Source: Xanthomonas indica
GTDB lineage: Bacteria; Pseudomonadota; Gammaproteobacteria; Xanthomonadales; Xanthomonadaceae
Length of the DNA stretch: 64,000 nt
Assembly (NCBI RefSeq): GCF_040529045.1
Contig: NZ_CP131914.1
Coordinates: 4,572,501 to 4,636,500, forward strand
Reading direction: 5' to 3'
A program made the translations under genes and the position numbers. Each line of letters begins with the position of its first letter. The stretch's first letter is position 1. Positions 42,980 to 51,316 of the stretch are shown here, piece after piece. The notes below the pieces were generated by a model. It was not told where the DNA came from and did no database searches. It saw nothing but the letters and a program-made list of their open reading frames with translations.

Positions 42980-42993
42980 TTGATCCAGAACAA
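42980..42993 (-). promoter_or_regulatory. FNR/ANR-type box upstream of the DUF3079 gene
   Basis: TTGTTCTGGATCAA on the minus strand (TTGATCCAGAACAA on plus) differs from TTGAT-N4-ATCAA at one position. It is placed as in front of pntAA (56 versus 57 bp to the ATG), with a GACACT -10-like hexamer at the class II spacing. Confidence 0.55.
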
Positions 42994-43033
42994 GCGCGGG
43001 TGCGCTAGCAACCGCGCGTCCGGGATGCGACGC

Positions 43034-44035
43034 TCAGGACTTGCGCTTGGCCCGCGGGTGCGCCGCGTCGTAGACCTTGGCTAGGTGCTGGAAATCCAGG
43101 TGGGTGTAGATCTGCGTGGTGGCGATGTCGGCATGGCCGAGCAGTTCCTGCACGCCGCGCAGGTCGCCGGAGGATTCCAGGATGTGGCTGGCGAAGCTGT
43201 GCCGCAGCATGTGCGGGTGCACGTGCTTGAACAGGCCCTGGCGCCCGGCCAGTTGCTTGATCCGGATCTGCACCGCGCGTGCGCCGATCGGCGCTCCGCC
43301 GCGCCCCGGAAACACCGGCGCGGCGGCCTCGCCCCGGCTTTCCTCGCGCCATTCCAGCAAGGCTTTTCGCGCATGCGAACCGACCGGCACCAGCCGCTGC
43401 TTGTTGCCCTTGCCCAGCACGCTGACCATGCCGACGACGAAATCCAGATCGCGCCAGCGCAGCGCACACAGCTCGCTCAGGCGCAGGCCCGAGGAATAGA
43501 ACAGCTCCAGCAGCGCGCGGTCGCGCAGGCCCAGCGGCGCATCGGTCGGCACTTCGACCAGGCGCACCGCCTCGTCCGCGTCGAGCACCTGCGGCAGCTT
43601 GCGCGGCGCCTTCGGCGCGCGCAATGCCGCGGCCGGGCTGCTGGCGATGTGGCCGTGCTTGAGCAGCCACGCGTAGAAACTGCGGCACGCCGACAGACGC
43701 CGTTGCAGGCTCTTGGGCGACAACCCGCGGCGGTGCTCGGCGGCGATGAACTGGCGCAACTGCGCGGCGTCGAGCGCGGCCGGCTCGCCAAGCAGGTTGT
43801 CCGCGGCCCACGCCGACAGCGCGGCCAGGTCGCGCCGGTATGCGTCCAGGGTATGCGCGGACATGCGCCGCTCGACCTGCAGATAGGCGAGGAAGCGGGA
43901 CTCGGGCGTCGGCGCGGGGGATTCGGAAGACGCCGCGGCGCCCGCCGTCGACGCCGCGCTCGCGTGCGCGGCAGCGCCGGTTGCGGCGCTGTCCCGGGCC
44001 CCGGGTCCCGTGCCCCGAGTCCCGGCCGTGCTCAT
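43034..44035 (-). CDS. xerC: Tyrosine recombinase XerC
   Basis: A 333-residue site-specific recombinase that resolves chromosome dimers at dif with XerD. Catalytic residues: Arg185 (SSGLRLSEL), Lys209 (GKGNKQR), His275 and Arg278 (HMLRHSFAS), His301 (LLGHADI) and nucleophile Tyr310 (TTQIYTH). An N-terminal Ala/Ser-rich stretch of about 45 residues precedes the core-binding domain ([23 protein letters not shown]); XerC is usually about 300 residues. The ATG at 44035 overlaps the DUF484 stop (ATGA). Final gene of lptM-dapF-DUF484-xerC. Confidence 0.95.
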   Translation of the reverse strand: MSTAGTRGTGPGARDSAATGAAAHASAASTAGAAASSESPAPTPESRFLAYLQVERRMSAHTLDAYRRDLAALSAWAADNLLGEPAALDAAQLRQFIAAEHRRGLSPKSLQRRLSACRSFYAWLLKHGHIASSPAAALRAPKAPRKLPQVLDADEAVRLVEVPTDAPLGLRDRALLELFYSSGLRLSELCALRWRDLDFVVGMVSVLGKGNKQRLVPVGSHARKALLEWREESRGEAAAPVFPGRGGAPIGARAVQIRIKQLAGRQGLFKHVHPHMLRHSFASHILESSGDLRGVQELLGHADIATTQIYTHLDFQHLAKVYDAAHPRAKRKS

Positions 44036-44697
44036 CGCTGCAACGCCACCGCCAGCGCCTCGCCCATCATGCGCAGGAACAAGGTGCCCATGCCGGGATA
44101 GAACCGGTTCGGGTCGCGGCTGCCGACCGCGATCAGGCCCAGGCCGGGCAGCGGCAGCAGCGCGGTGGATTGCACTTCGTCCACGCGCTCGCCGTACAGC
44201 AGGGCCTGCTTTTCCGGTTGCAGGCGGCCACAGATCGGCTCGCCGTCCTTCAGGCAATCGCGGAACGGCGCCAGCCGTGAATCGTCCGCCGCCAACACCT
44301 GCAGCCACGGCGCCTGCTCCAGGCCCGGCAAGGGCTGCAGCAACACGATGCTGACCAGGTCGCCCTGGAAATCTTCCTGCAGCGAGGCCGCCATCGCGCG
44401 CACGCTGTCGGCGGCGCTGCGCTGGCGCATCAGCGCCAGGGTCAACTGGTGGGTACGGACCGCCAGCCGTTCGTTGACCTGCGCGTTGGCGGCCAGGTCG
44501 GCCAGCCGCCGCGACAGTTCGCGGTTCTTGTCGCGCAGCACTTCCAACTGGTAGCTGGCCAGCGACGCGGTGGGGCCGTCGTCGCGCGGCACCACCAGGG
44601 TCAGCGCCAGATCGGGAAACTGCTTGAGGAAGCCGGGATGGCGCCGCAGCCACGTGGCCACCTCGTGCGCACCGAGCTTGTCCTGGCTGTCGCTCAT
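44032..44697 (-). CDS. DUF484 family protein (YigA-like, GAF-type)
   Basis: A 221-residue cytoplasmic protein with an N-terminal [26 protein letters not shown] segment, a coiled coil (about 50-80) and a GAF-like domain ending [33 protein letters not shown]484 proteins sit between dapF and xerC in many gammaproteobacteria; the role is unknown. Start and stop both overlap the neighbouring genes by 4 bp (ATGA), so translation is tightly coupled. Confidence 0.9.
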   Translation of the reverse strand: MSDSQDKLGAHEVATWLRRHPGFLKQFPDLALTLVVPRDDGPTASLASYQLEVLRDKNRELSRRLADLAANAQVNERLAVRTHQLTLALMRQRSAADSVRAMAASLQEDFQGDLVSIVLLQPLPGLEQAPWLQVLAADDSRLAPFRDCLKDGEPICGRLQPEKQALLYGERVDEVQSTALLPLPGLGLIAVGSRDPNRFYPGMGTLFLRMMGEALAVALQR

Positions 44698-45557
44698 CGG
44701 ATCCACTCTCCATCGAAGACGAACGTCGCCGGCCCGGACATCACCACCGGCGCGGTGTCGTCCGGCCACTGCACGCGCAGCTCGCCGCCGGGCAGGCTGA
44801 CGCGCACGTCGCGCTCCACCCGGCCGCGCTGCATCATCACCGCGGCCGCCGCGCAGGCGCCGCTGCCGCAGGCCAGGGTCTCGCCGACGCCGCGCTCGTA
44901 CACGCGCAGGCGCAGGTGGCCGCGGTCGATCACCTGCACGAAGCCGACGTTCACCGAATCCGGGAACGAGGCGTGCTGCTGCAGCAATGGGCCCAGGCGG
45001 TCCACCGGCGCCGCATCGACCAGGCCCACTTCCAGCACCGCGTGCGGGTTGCCCATCGACACCGCGCCGAAGCGCACGCTGCCGCCCTGCAGCGGCAACA
45101 CGTACTCGTCGCGCGCGCGCGGGAAGCCGACCAGCGGCACGTCCTCCGGCACGAAGCGCGGCACGCCCATCGCCACCGCGAACGCGCCGTCGGCGCCGCG
45201 GGTGATGTGGTGGCTGCCGGCAGGGCTTTCGATGACGAAATCGTCCGCGGCCGGCGCGCTGCCGTCGCGCACCAGCCAGGCGGCGATACAGCGCGCGCCG
45301 TTGCCGCACTGCCCGGCGGCACTGCCGTCGGTGTTCCAGATGCGGTAGCTGGCCACCGCGTCGGCGGCGTGCGGGGGTTCGATGGTCAGGATCTGGTCGC
45401 AGCCGACGCCGAAGTGGCGGTCGGCCAGACGCATCGCCAGTGCGGCGTCCGGCGGCGGGGTGCCGTCGCGCAGGTCGAGCACCACGAAATCGTTGCCCGC
45501 GCCCTGCATCTTGCTGAAACGCACGCGCGCGTCGCGGCGGGCCTCACTCATTCCCAT
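44694..45557 (-). CDS. dapF: Diaminopimelate epimerase
   Basis: A 287-residue PLP-independent epimerase converting LL- to meso-diaminopimelate for lysine and peptidoglycan synthesis. The two catalytic Cys are Cys84 ([11 protein letters not shown]) and Cys230 ([11 protein letters not shown]). The N-terminus [13 protein letters not shown] and [12 protein letters not shown] are family signatures. The ATG at 45557 overlaps the lptM stop; ATG at 45551 is an alternative. It overlaps DUF484 downstream. Confidence 0.96.
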   Translation of the reverse strand: MGMSEARRDARVRFSKMQGAGNDFVVLDLRDGTPPPDAALAMRLADRHFGVGCDQILTIEPPHAADAVASYRIWNTDGSAAGQCGNGARCIAAWLVRDGSAPAADDFVIESPAGSHHITRGADGAFAVAMGVPRFVPEDVPLVGFPRARDEYVLPLQGGSVRFGAVSMGNPHAVLEVGLVDAAPVDRLGPLLQQHASFPDSVNVGFVQVIDRGHLRLRVYERGVGETLACGSGACAAAAVMMQRGRVERDVRVSLPGGELRVQWPDDTAPVVMSGPATFVFDGEWIR

Positions 45558-45795
45558 TGGTGGGCATGGTGGTGTCGTTGGCCGGCGGGCGCTGGCCGTC
45601 CACCGGCTGCGCCTGCCCGGCGGGATCGGTGGTCGCCGGCGGCGTCGCGTCGGGCGCGGGCGTGGCGGGCGCGGCTTCCACCGGCACCGGCTTCTGCGGC
45701 ATCACCAGCGGCCCCTTGTTGCCGCAGCCGACCAGGGCCAGCAGCGCAGCGGCGGGGAGGACGAGACGGATCGAAGAAAAGGACGATGTGCTCAT
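45544..45795 (-). CDS. lptM: LptM (YifL-type) small lipoprotein
   Basis: An 83-residue lipoprotein with lipobox LALVGC (Cys24) directly followed by [10 protein letters not shown], the LptM signature, which mimics LPS in the LptD-LptE translocon and aids its disulfide maturation. A Pro/Ala/Thr-rich tail follows, longer than in E. coli. First gene of the lptM-dapF-DUF484-xerC operon, overlapping dapF. Confidence 0.86.
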   Translation of the reverse strand: MSTSSFSSIRLVLPAAALLALVGCGNKGPLVMPQKPVPVEAAPATPAPDATPPATTDPAGQAQPVDGQRPPANDTTMPTNGNE

Positions 45796-45856
45796 GCGCC
45801 GAGTATAGCCACACCGGCATGAACCGGCCGTGCCGCGGTCGCAGGCCGCGCCGCGC

Positions 45857-46237
45857 TCATTCGCGCGGCGGTTCCGGCCGCCACCAGAGCCACAGCGCCA
45901 CCACGCTCATGCAGCCGATCGCCAGCGCCTGCACCCACAGCCGGTGCACGAACAGCAGCAGCACCAGCGCGCACGCGGCCATGGTCAGCGTCGCCATCCA
46001 CTTGCCGCGGCGGCTGACCGCGCCATGCCGTTCCCAGTCGCGGATGCTGCGGCCGAAGCGCGGATCGCGCAGCAGGCGCCGGCGCAGCCGCGGCGAACCG
46101 CGCGCAGCGGCATAGGCGGCGATCAGCACGAACACCGTGGTCGGCAGCCCCGGCACGAAGATGCCGACGATACCGGTCGCCAGGCTGGCATAGGCCAGCA
46201 GCCACCAGGCCCAGCGGAAACGGGAGTGCGCGCGCAT
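45857..46237 (-). CDS. DUF454 (YbaN-like) inner-membrane protein
   Basis: A 126-residue membrane protein with three hydrophobic segments. The N-terminus WAWWLLAYASLATGIVGIFVPGLPTTVFVLIAAYAAARGSPRL and the DPRFGRSIRDWERHGAVSRRGKWMAT loop match DUF454. Its function is unknown. The ATG at 46237 is chosen; an upstream in-frame extension contains no conserved residues. Confidence 0.86.
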   Translation of the reverse strand: MRAHSRFRWAWWLLAYASLATGIVGIFVPGLPTTVFVLIAAYAAARGSPRLRRRLLRDPRFGRSIRDWERHGAVSRRGKWMATLTMAACALVLLLFVHRLWVQALAIGCMSVVALWLWWRPEPPRE

Positions 46238-46890
46238 CGCGCCATGATAAGCCCGCGCCGGCGCGGGCAGGCGTCGACCGCCTGCCGAGGCGATCGCGGT
46301 GCCGTGCGGCAGCGGCCGTGGGAGCCGCTTGAGCCGCAACGAGCGCAGCCATTGGCGTATCCGACTCATTGCAGTCGGGACTGAAGTCCCTCCCACAGGG
46401 AGTGACCAAGCCACCAGCGCTGCTGCCTGCTCTGGCGGTGATCAAGCATTCCGCCCACCGTCCACCGTAGGAGCGGCTTCAGCCGCGACACACGAAGCCA
46501 CTGGTGCATCTGGTCTCACTGCAGTCGGGACTGAAGTCCCTCCCACAGGGAGTGACCAGACCATCAGCACCACGGCCGGCCCTCGCGCGAGACACAAGCG
46601 ATCCGCCCTTCGTAGGAGCGGCTTCAGCCGCGACCTGCGTTACCGGGAATGCCTGTCGCGGCTGAAGCCGCTCCTACGAGGCGACGGCGCTTCTCGCCAG
46701 ACCGCACAAGAGGAAGGCGATTGGGCACCCGATACCGCTCTTCCGAGTGCGCCGGGCCGCTCCTTGGAGCTCCGTCATGGCGACGAACGACGCCAGCGTC
46801 CCCTTCAGACCTCAGCGCAGGCTGACCCGGCACCGCGCCCAAAGGATCGGCACATCGGCTGCCCCGCAGGCCAGCCGACGCGCGCCACGC
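46238..46890. repeat. REP-rich spacer with a tandem duplication
   Basis: 653 bp without a supported gene. Type B elements at 46374-46397 and 46524-46547 and type A elements at 46467-46489 and 46612-46634 form two copies of a 150-bp block. A further type A element (46655-46677) inverted to the last one makes a REPIN-like pair with the loop GCGTTACCGGGAA. Confidence 0.85.
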
Positions 46891-49020
46891 TCACTTGGCC
46901 GGCTGCTCCACGCCCAGCTGGTCCAGCATGAAGGCATAGGACTCGGCCATTTCGCGGTAGCGACGGAAGCGGCCGGACTTGCCGCCGTGGCCGGCTTCCA
47001 TGTTGACGCGGAACACGATCGGCTGGCTGCCGGTGTCGTTCTCGCGCAACTTGGCCACCCACTTGGCCGGCTCCCAGTACTGCACCTGCGAATCCCACAG
47101 GCCGGTGCCGACGTACATCGCCGGATAGGCCTGGCGGGTGACGTTGTCGTAGGGCGAATAGCTGAGCATGTAGTCGTAGTACGCCTTCTGCTCGGGATTG
47201 CCCCACTCGTCGTACTCGTTGGTGGTCAGCGGGATGCTCGGGTCGAGCATGGTGGTGACCACGTCCACGAACGGTACCTGCGCCACCAGCACGCGGTAAT
47301 CCTTGGGCGCCATGTTGGCCACCGCGCCCATCAACAGGCCGCCGGCGCTGCCGCCGGCCGCAGCGACGCGGTCCGGGGCGGCGTAGCCCTGCTGCACCAG
47401 CCCACGGGTGACGTCGATGAAATCGGTGAAGGTGTTCTTCTTGTGCAGCAGCTTGCCCTGGTCGTACCAGTCGCGGCCCATCTCCTGGCCGCCGCGGATA
47501 TGCGCGATGGCGTAGACCACGCCGCGGTCGAGCAGGCTCACCACCGGCAGGTTGAACGCCGGATCGGTGGACATGCCGTAGCTACCGTAGGCGTACTGGT
47601 ACAGCGCGGCGCTGCCGTCCTTCTTGAAGCCCTTCTTGTAGACCAGCGACACCGGCACCTTGACCCCGTCGCGCGCGGTCACCCAGACCCGCTCGGTCTG
47701 GTACTTGCTGGCGTCGTAGCCGATCACCGGCTGCTGCTTGAGCAGCTTGCGCTCGCCGGTGCGGGTGTTGAGTTCGTAGGTGGTGGCCGGGGTGGTCAGC
47801 GAGGTGTAGCTGTAGCGCAGCCACGGCGTGTCCGGCTCGGCGTTGATCGACAGGCCCATCGAATACGCCGGCTCGTCGGCCTTGACGTACTCCTCCTTGC
47901 CGTCGGCGAAGTGCAGACGGATCCGCTCCAGGCCGTCGGAGCGCTCGGCGATGGCGGTGAAGCCGTCGAACAGCTCGAAGCCGTCGATGAACACCTTCTC
48001 GTCGTAGGGCAACCAGCTCTGCCACTGGCTGCGCGCCGTGGCGCCGTCGGGCGCGGTCATCAGCGCGTAGTTCTTGGCCTTCCAGTTGGTGCGGATCACC
48101 CAGCGGCCGTCGAAGTGGTCGGCGTGGTACTCGACGTCGCGCTCGCGCGGCGCCAGCACGGTGAAGCGCTGCGGATCGGCGGCCGGCGCGTAGCGCTGCT
48201 CGGAGGACACGGTGCTCTCCACGCCGATGACGATGTACTTGTCGTCGCGGGTGCGGCCCACGCCCATGTAGAAGCTGTCGTCCTTTTCCTCGTACACCAG
48301 CACGTCCTGCGCCGCCGGCGTGCCCAGCACGTGCTTCTTGACCCGCACCGTCAGCAGCGTCTCCGGGTCGTTCTCGACGTAGAACAGGGTCTTGTTGTCG
48401 TCGGCCCAGACCACGTCCGGCGACACGCCGGGAATGCGATCGGCGTAGACCTCGCCGGTGTCCAGGTTCTTGAAGCGCACCACGTACTGGCGGCGGCCGA
48501 CGTCGTCCTCGGTCCAGGCCAGAATGCGGTTGTCCTGGCTGACCGCCGCGTCGCCGACGCTGAAGTAGCCCTTGCCGGCGGCCATGGTGTTGACGTCGAG
48601 CAGGATCTCTTCCGGCGCCTCCATGCTGCCCTTGCGGCGCGCCTGGATCGGGTAGTCCTTGCCGCTCTCGTAGCGGGTGTAATACCAGTAGCCGCGCTCG
48701 CGATACGGCACGCTGCTGTCGTCCTGCTTGATGCGACCGACGATCTCTTCGTACAGCCGGTCTTCCAGCGGCTTGAGCGGCTTCAGCACCTGGTCCGCGT
48801 AGGCGTTCTCGGCATTGAGATAGGCCAGCATCTGCGGGTTCTTGCGCGTGTCGTCGCGCAGCCAGTAGTAGGCGTCCTGGCGAACGGCACCGAACGGCGC
48901 CTTGACCGCGTGCGGCTGCTTGGCCGGATGCGGCGGAGTGGCCGCGGCGGCGGAGGCGGAGGAAGCGAAGGAGGCGGTCATGAGCAGGACAAGGCTCGCT
49001 AGCAAGGGGCGGTGAGGCAT
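46891..49020 (-). CDS. Oligopeptidase B, S9 family, exported
   Basis: A 709-residue serine peptidase cleaving small peptides after Arg/Lys. Most of the first 450 residues form the seven-bladed propeller that screens substrate size. The catalytic triad is Ser558 (AGGSAGGLLMG), Asp643 (GLWDSQV) and His678 (NMEAGHGGKSG). FGAVRQDAYYWLRDD is a family start. A signal peptide (to about residue 25) marks an exported form, unlike the cytoplasmic E. coli PtrB. It is divergent from the aminotransferase gene; a 28-bp palindrome lies between them. Confidence 0.93.
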   Translation of the reverse strand: MPHRPLLASLVLLMTASFASSASAAAATPPHPAKQPHAVKAPFGAVRQDAYYWLRDDTRKNPQMLAYLNAENAYADQVLKPLKPLEDRLYEEIVGRIKQDDSSVPYRERGYWYYTRYESGKDYPIQARRKGSMEAPEEILLDVNTMAAGKGYFSVGDAAVSQDNRILAWTEDDVGRRQYVVRFKNLDTGEVYADRIPGVSPDVVWADDNKTLFYVENDPETLLTVRVKKHVLGTPAAQDVLVYEEKDDSFYMGVGRTRDDKYIVIGVESTVSSEQRYAPAADPQRFTVLAPRERDVEYHADHFDGRWVIRTNWKAKNYALMTAPDGATARSQWQSWLPYDEKVFIDGFELFDGFTAIAERSDGLERIRLHFADGKEEYVKADEPAYSMGLSINAEPDTPWLRYSYTSLTTPATTYELNTRTGERKLLKQQPVIGYDASKYQTERVWVTARDGVKVPVSLVYKKGFKKDGSAALYQYAYGSYGMSTDPAFNLPVVSLLDRGVVYAIAHIRGGQEMGRDWYDQGKLLHKKNTFTDFIDVTRGLVQQGYAAPDRVAAAGGSAGGLLMGAVANMAPKDYRVLVAQVPFVDVVTTMLDPSIPLTTNEYDEWGNPEQKAYYDYMLSYSPYDNVTRQAYPAMYVGTGLWDSQVQYWEPAKWVAKLRENDTGSQPIVFRVNMEAGHGGKSGRFRRYREMAESYAFMLDQLGVEQPAK

Positions 49021-49426
49021 CTAATGGGGCTCCGGCGGCGGTAACGCAACGGGACGCGCCGCCCCGGCCGGGCGGCGGCAGCGGGCGGGCGCCGCGCAGT
49101 GCCGGCCGAGTCTCCCTGCAACGCCGCGCCGTGGCAAGCGTATCGAGGCCGCGCGTTCGGGACGGCGTGGAATTCCGTGGCTCGGCGACCCGCGGCGCCG
49201 CGATGGCGCTGCGGCATGCCGCCCCATGCGCCATGGCGCATGGGGCGTGCCACGACCGCTTGTTCGCGGGGAGCGCGACGCCTGACACGCCGACCGGCGC
49301 ATGCACCGCGCTGCACGAGTGTTCCGCCTGGGTGCAGCACACGCGGCGCCTGGCACGGCACCGCGCTTCGCAGTCCTCTCGACACCGCTAACACGCGCGA
49401 CAGCACCCTCCTCTATCATCGGCGAC
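49021..49426. other. Divergent intergenic region, ptrB-like / aminotransferase
   Basis: 406 bp without a supported gene. Both promoters should lie here. The only strong structure is the perfect palindrome at 49220-49247. Confidence 0.6.
49220..49247. promoter_or_regulatory. 28-bp perfect palindrome between divergent genes
   Basis: The half-site CGCCCCATGCGCCA is followed without loop by its exact reverse complement. It is 200 bp from the peptidase ATG and 180 bp from the aminotransferase ATG. Operator or cruciform are both possible. Confidence 0.5.
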
Positions 49427-50638
49427 ATGGCTTCCCTTCCCGGCGACACCCTCAGTGCCTCGTCCGCCGCGCCCGGCTACAGCCAGCGCAGCCGCGAGAT
49501 CGAACCCTTCCACGTGATGGCCCTGCTGGCCCGCGCCAACGAACTGGAGCAGGCCGGCCACGACGTGATCCACCTGGAGATCGGCGAACCGGACTTCACC
49601 ACCGCCGCACCGATCGTCGCCGCCGGCCAGGCCGCGCTGGGCGCCGGCCATACCCGCTACACCGCCGCGCGCGGCCTCCCGGCCCTGCGCCAGGCGCTGG
49701 CGGACTTCTACCGGCAGCGCCACGACGTCGATCTGGACCCGGCACGCATCCTGATCACGCCCGGCGGCTCCGGCGCGCTGCTGCTGGCCAGCGCGCTGCT
49801 GGTCGATCCCGGCCGCACCTGGCTGATGGCCGACCCCGGTTACCCGTGCAACCGCCATTTCCTGCGCCTGGTCGAAGGCGCCGCGCAACTGGTGCCGGTC
49901 GGCCCGGACAGCCGCTACCAGCTGACCCCGGAGCTGCTGCAGCGGCACTGGAACGCGGACAGCGTCGGCGCGCTGGTGGCCTCGCCGGCCAATCCCACCG
50001 GCACCGTGCTGTCGCGCGCCGAACTGGCCGCGCTGTCGCAGACGCTGCGCGCCCGCGGCGGGCACCTGGTGGTGGACGAGATCTACCATGGCCTGAGCTA
50101 CGGCATCGACGCGCCCAGCGTGCTGGAGGTCGACGACGACGCCTATGTGCTCAACAGCTTCTCCAAGTATTTCGGCATGACCGGCTGGCGCCTGGGCTGG
50201 CTGGTGGCGCCGCGCGCGGCGGTGCCGTCGCTGGAGAAGCTGGCGCAGAACCTGTACATCAGCGCGCCCAGCATCGCCCAGCACGCCGCGCTGGCCTGCT
50301 TCCTGCCGGAAACGCTGCAGATCCTGGAAGCGCGCCGCGCCGAGTTCGCGCAGCGCCGCGACTACCTGCTGCCGGCGCTGCGCGCGCTTGGCTTCCGCAT
50401 CGACGTCGAACCGGAGGGCGCGTTCTACCTGTATGCCGACGTCTCCGATTTCACCGACGATGCGCAGGCGTTCTGCGCGCACTTCCTGGAAACCGAGCAC
50501 GTCGCGTTCACCCCGGGCGTGGATTTCGGTCGTCACCGCGCCCGCCAGCACGTGCGCATCGCCTACACCCAGAGCCTGCCGCGGCTGGAACAGGCGGTGG
50601 AGCGGATTGCGCGTGGACTGACGCGCTGGGCGCGCTGA
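49427..50638 (+). CDS. Class I/II pyridoxal-phosphate aminotransferase
   Basis: A 403-residue PLP-dependent aminotransferase, fold type I. Features: HLEIGEPDFTTAAP, TRYTAARGLPALRQAL, ASPANPTGTVLS (substrate Asn), and the PLP Lys in NSFSKYFGMTGWRLGW. It resembles the aspartate/aromatic-type group; amino donor and keto acid cannot be told. ATG 49427 is 10 bp after CTCCTCTATCATC-type AT-rich stretch; no strong Shine-Dalgarno is seen. A GNAT gene follows on the same strand (37-bp gap). Confidence 0.88.
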   Translation: MASLPGDTLSASSAAPGYSQRSREIEPFHVMALLARANELEQAGHDVIHLEIGEPDFTTAAPIVAAGQAALGAGHTRYTAARGLPALRQALADFYRQRHDVDLDPARILITPGGSGALLLASALLVDPGRTWLMADPGYPCNRHFLRLVEGAAQLVPVGPDSRYQLTPELLQRHWNADSVGALVASPANPTGTVLSRAELAALSQTLRARGGHLVVDEIYHGLSYGIDAPSVLEVDDDAYVLNSFSKYFGMTGWRLGWLVAPRAAVPSLEKLAQNLYISAPSIAQHAALACFLPETLQILEARRAEFAQRRDYLLPALRALGFRIDVEPEGAFYLYADVSDFTDDAQAFCAHFLETEHVAFTPGVDFGRHRARQHVRIAYTQSLPRLEQAVERIARGLTRWAR

Positions 50639-50675
50639 GGCGGCCAGCGGCACGGGACAGCGACTGGAGCCTGGC

Positions 50676-51158
50676 ATGCTCATCTACCGCGAAGCCATGG
50701 AATCGGATCTGCGTGCGATCTGCGCACTCGGCGAAGAAGTCAATGCGCTGCACCACGAGGCGTTTCCCCACATCTTCGCCGGCGCCGGCGATGCGGACCG
50801 CGATGCGGTGCACTGGAATAGCAGCATTGGCCGGGACGATGCCACCACCTTCGTCGCCGAAACACAGGGCGTTGTCGTCGGCTTCGTCACGGTCGGCATG
50901 GTGACGGAATCGCACTCGCTGCTGCAGCCGATGCGCTTCGGCCGGGTGGGCAGCATCGGCATCACCCGCCGCCATCGGGGCCAGGGCATCGGCCCGGCGC
51001 TGATGCAGCGTGCGCACGACTGGGTGGCACTGCGTGGCGGTGTCGAAATGCGCCTGAACGTCTGGGCCTTCAACACGCACGCGCTGCACGTGTACGAAGA
51101 ACTGGGCTATGAGGTGCGTTCGCTGACCTTGGTCAAGCCTTTGGCCGGCGGCGCCTGA
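50676..51158 (+). CDS. GNAT-family N-acetyltransferase
   Basis: A 160-residue acyl-CoA transferase. Motif A RRHRGQGIGPALMQRAH binds CoA; YEELGYEVRSL at the C-terminus matches motif B. An internal ETQGVVVGFVTVG strand pair is typical. The acceptor is unknown. It follows the aminotransferase gene and may be co-transcribed with it. Confidence 0.87.
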   Translation: MLIYREAMESDLRAICALGEEVNALHHEAFPHIFAGAGDADRDAVHWNSSIGRDDATTFVAETQGVVVGFVTVGMVTESHSLLQPMRFGRVGSIGITRRHRGQGIGPALMQRAHDWVALRGGVEMRLNVWAFNTHALHVYEELGYEVRSLTLVKPLAGGA

Positions 51159-51316
51159 GCACCCGCTGCGGCGGCGACCTGAAATCGAGCAGAGAGCAGG
51201 CACGGCATCGACGCGATCGTGACGCGACGCGGTGCGCGCGGGCTCGCGCGTTCACTGGCCCGCACGCGCCAGGCCGGAGATGGTCCGCGCCCCGACCGGA
51301 ACGCGGACCGCACCAC

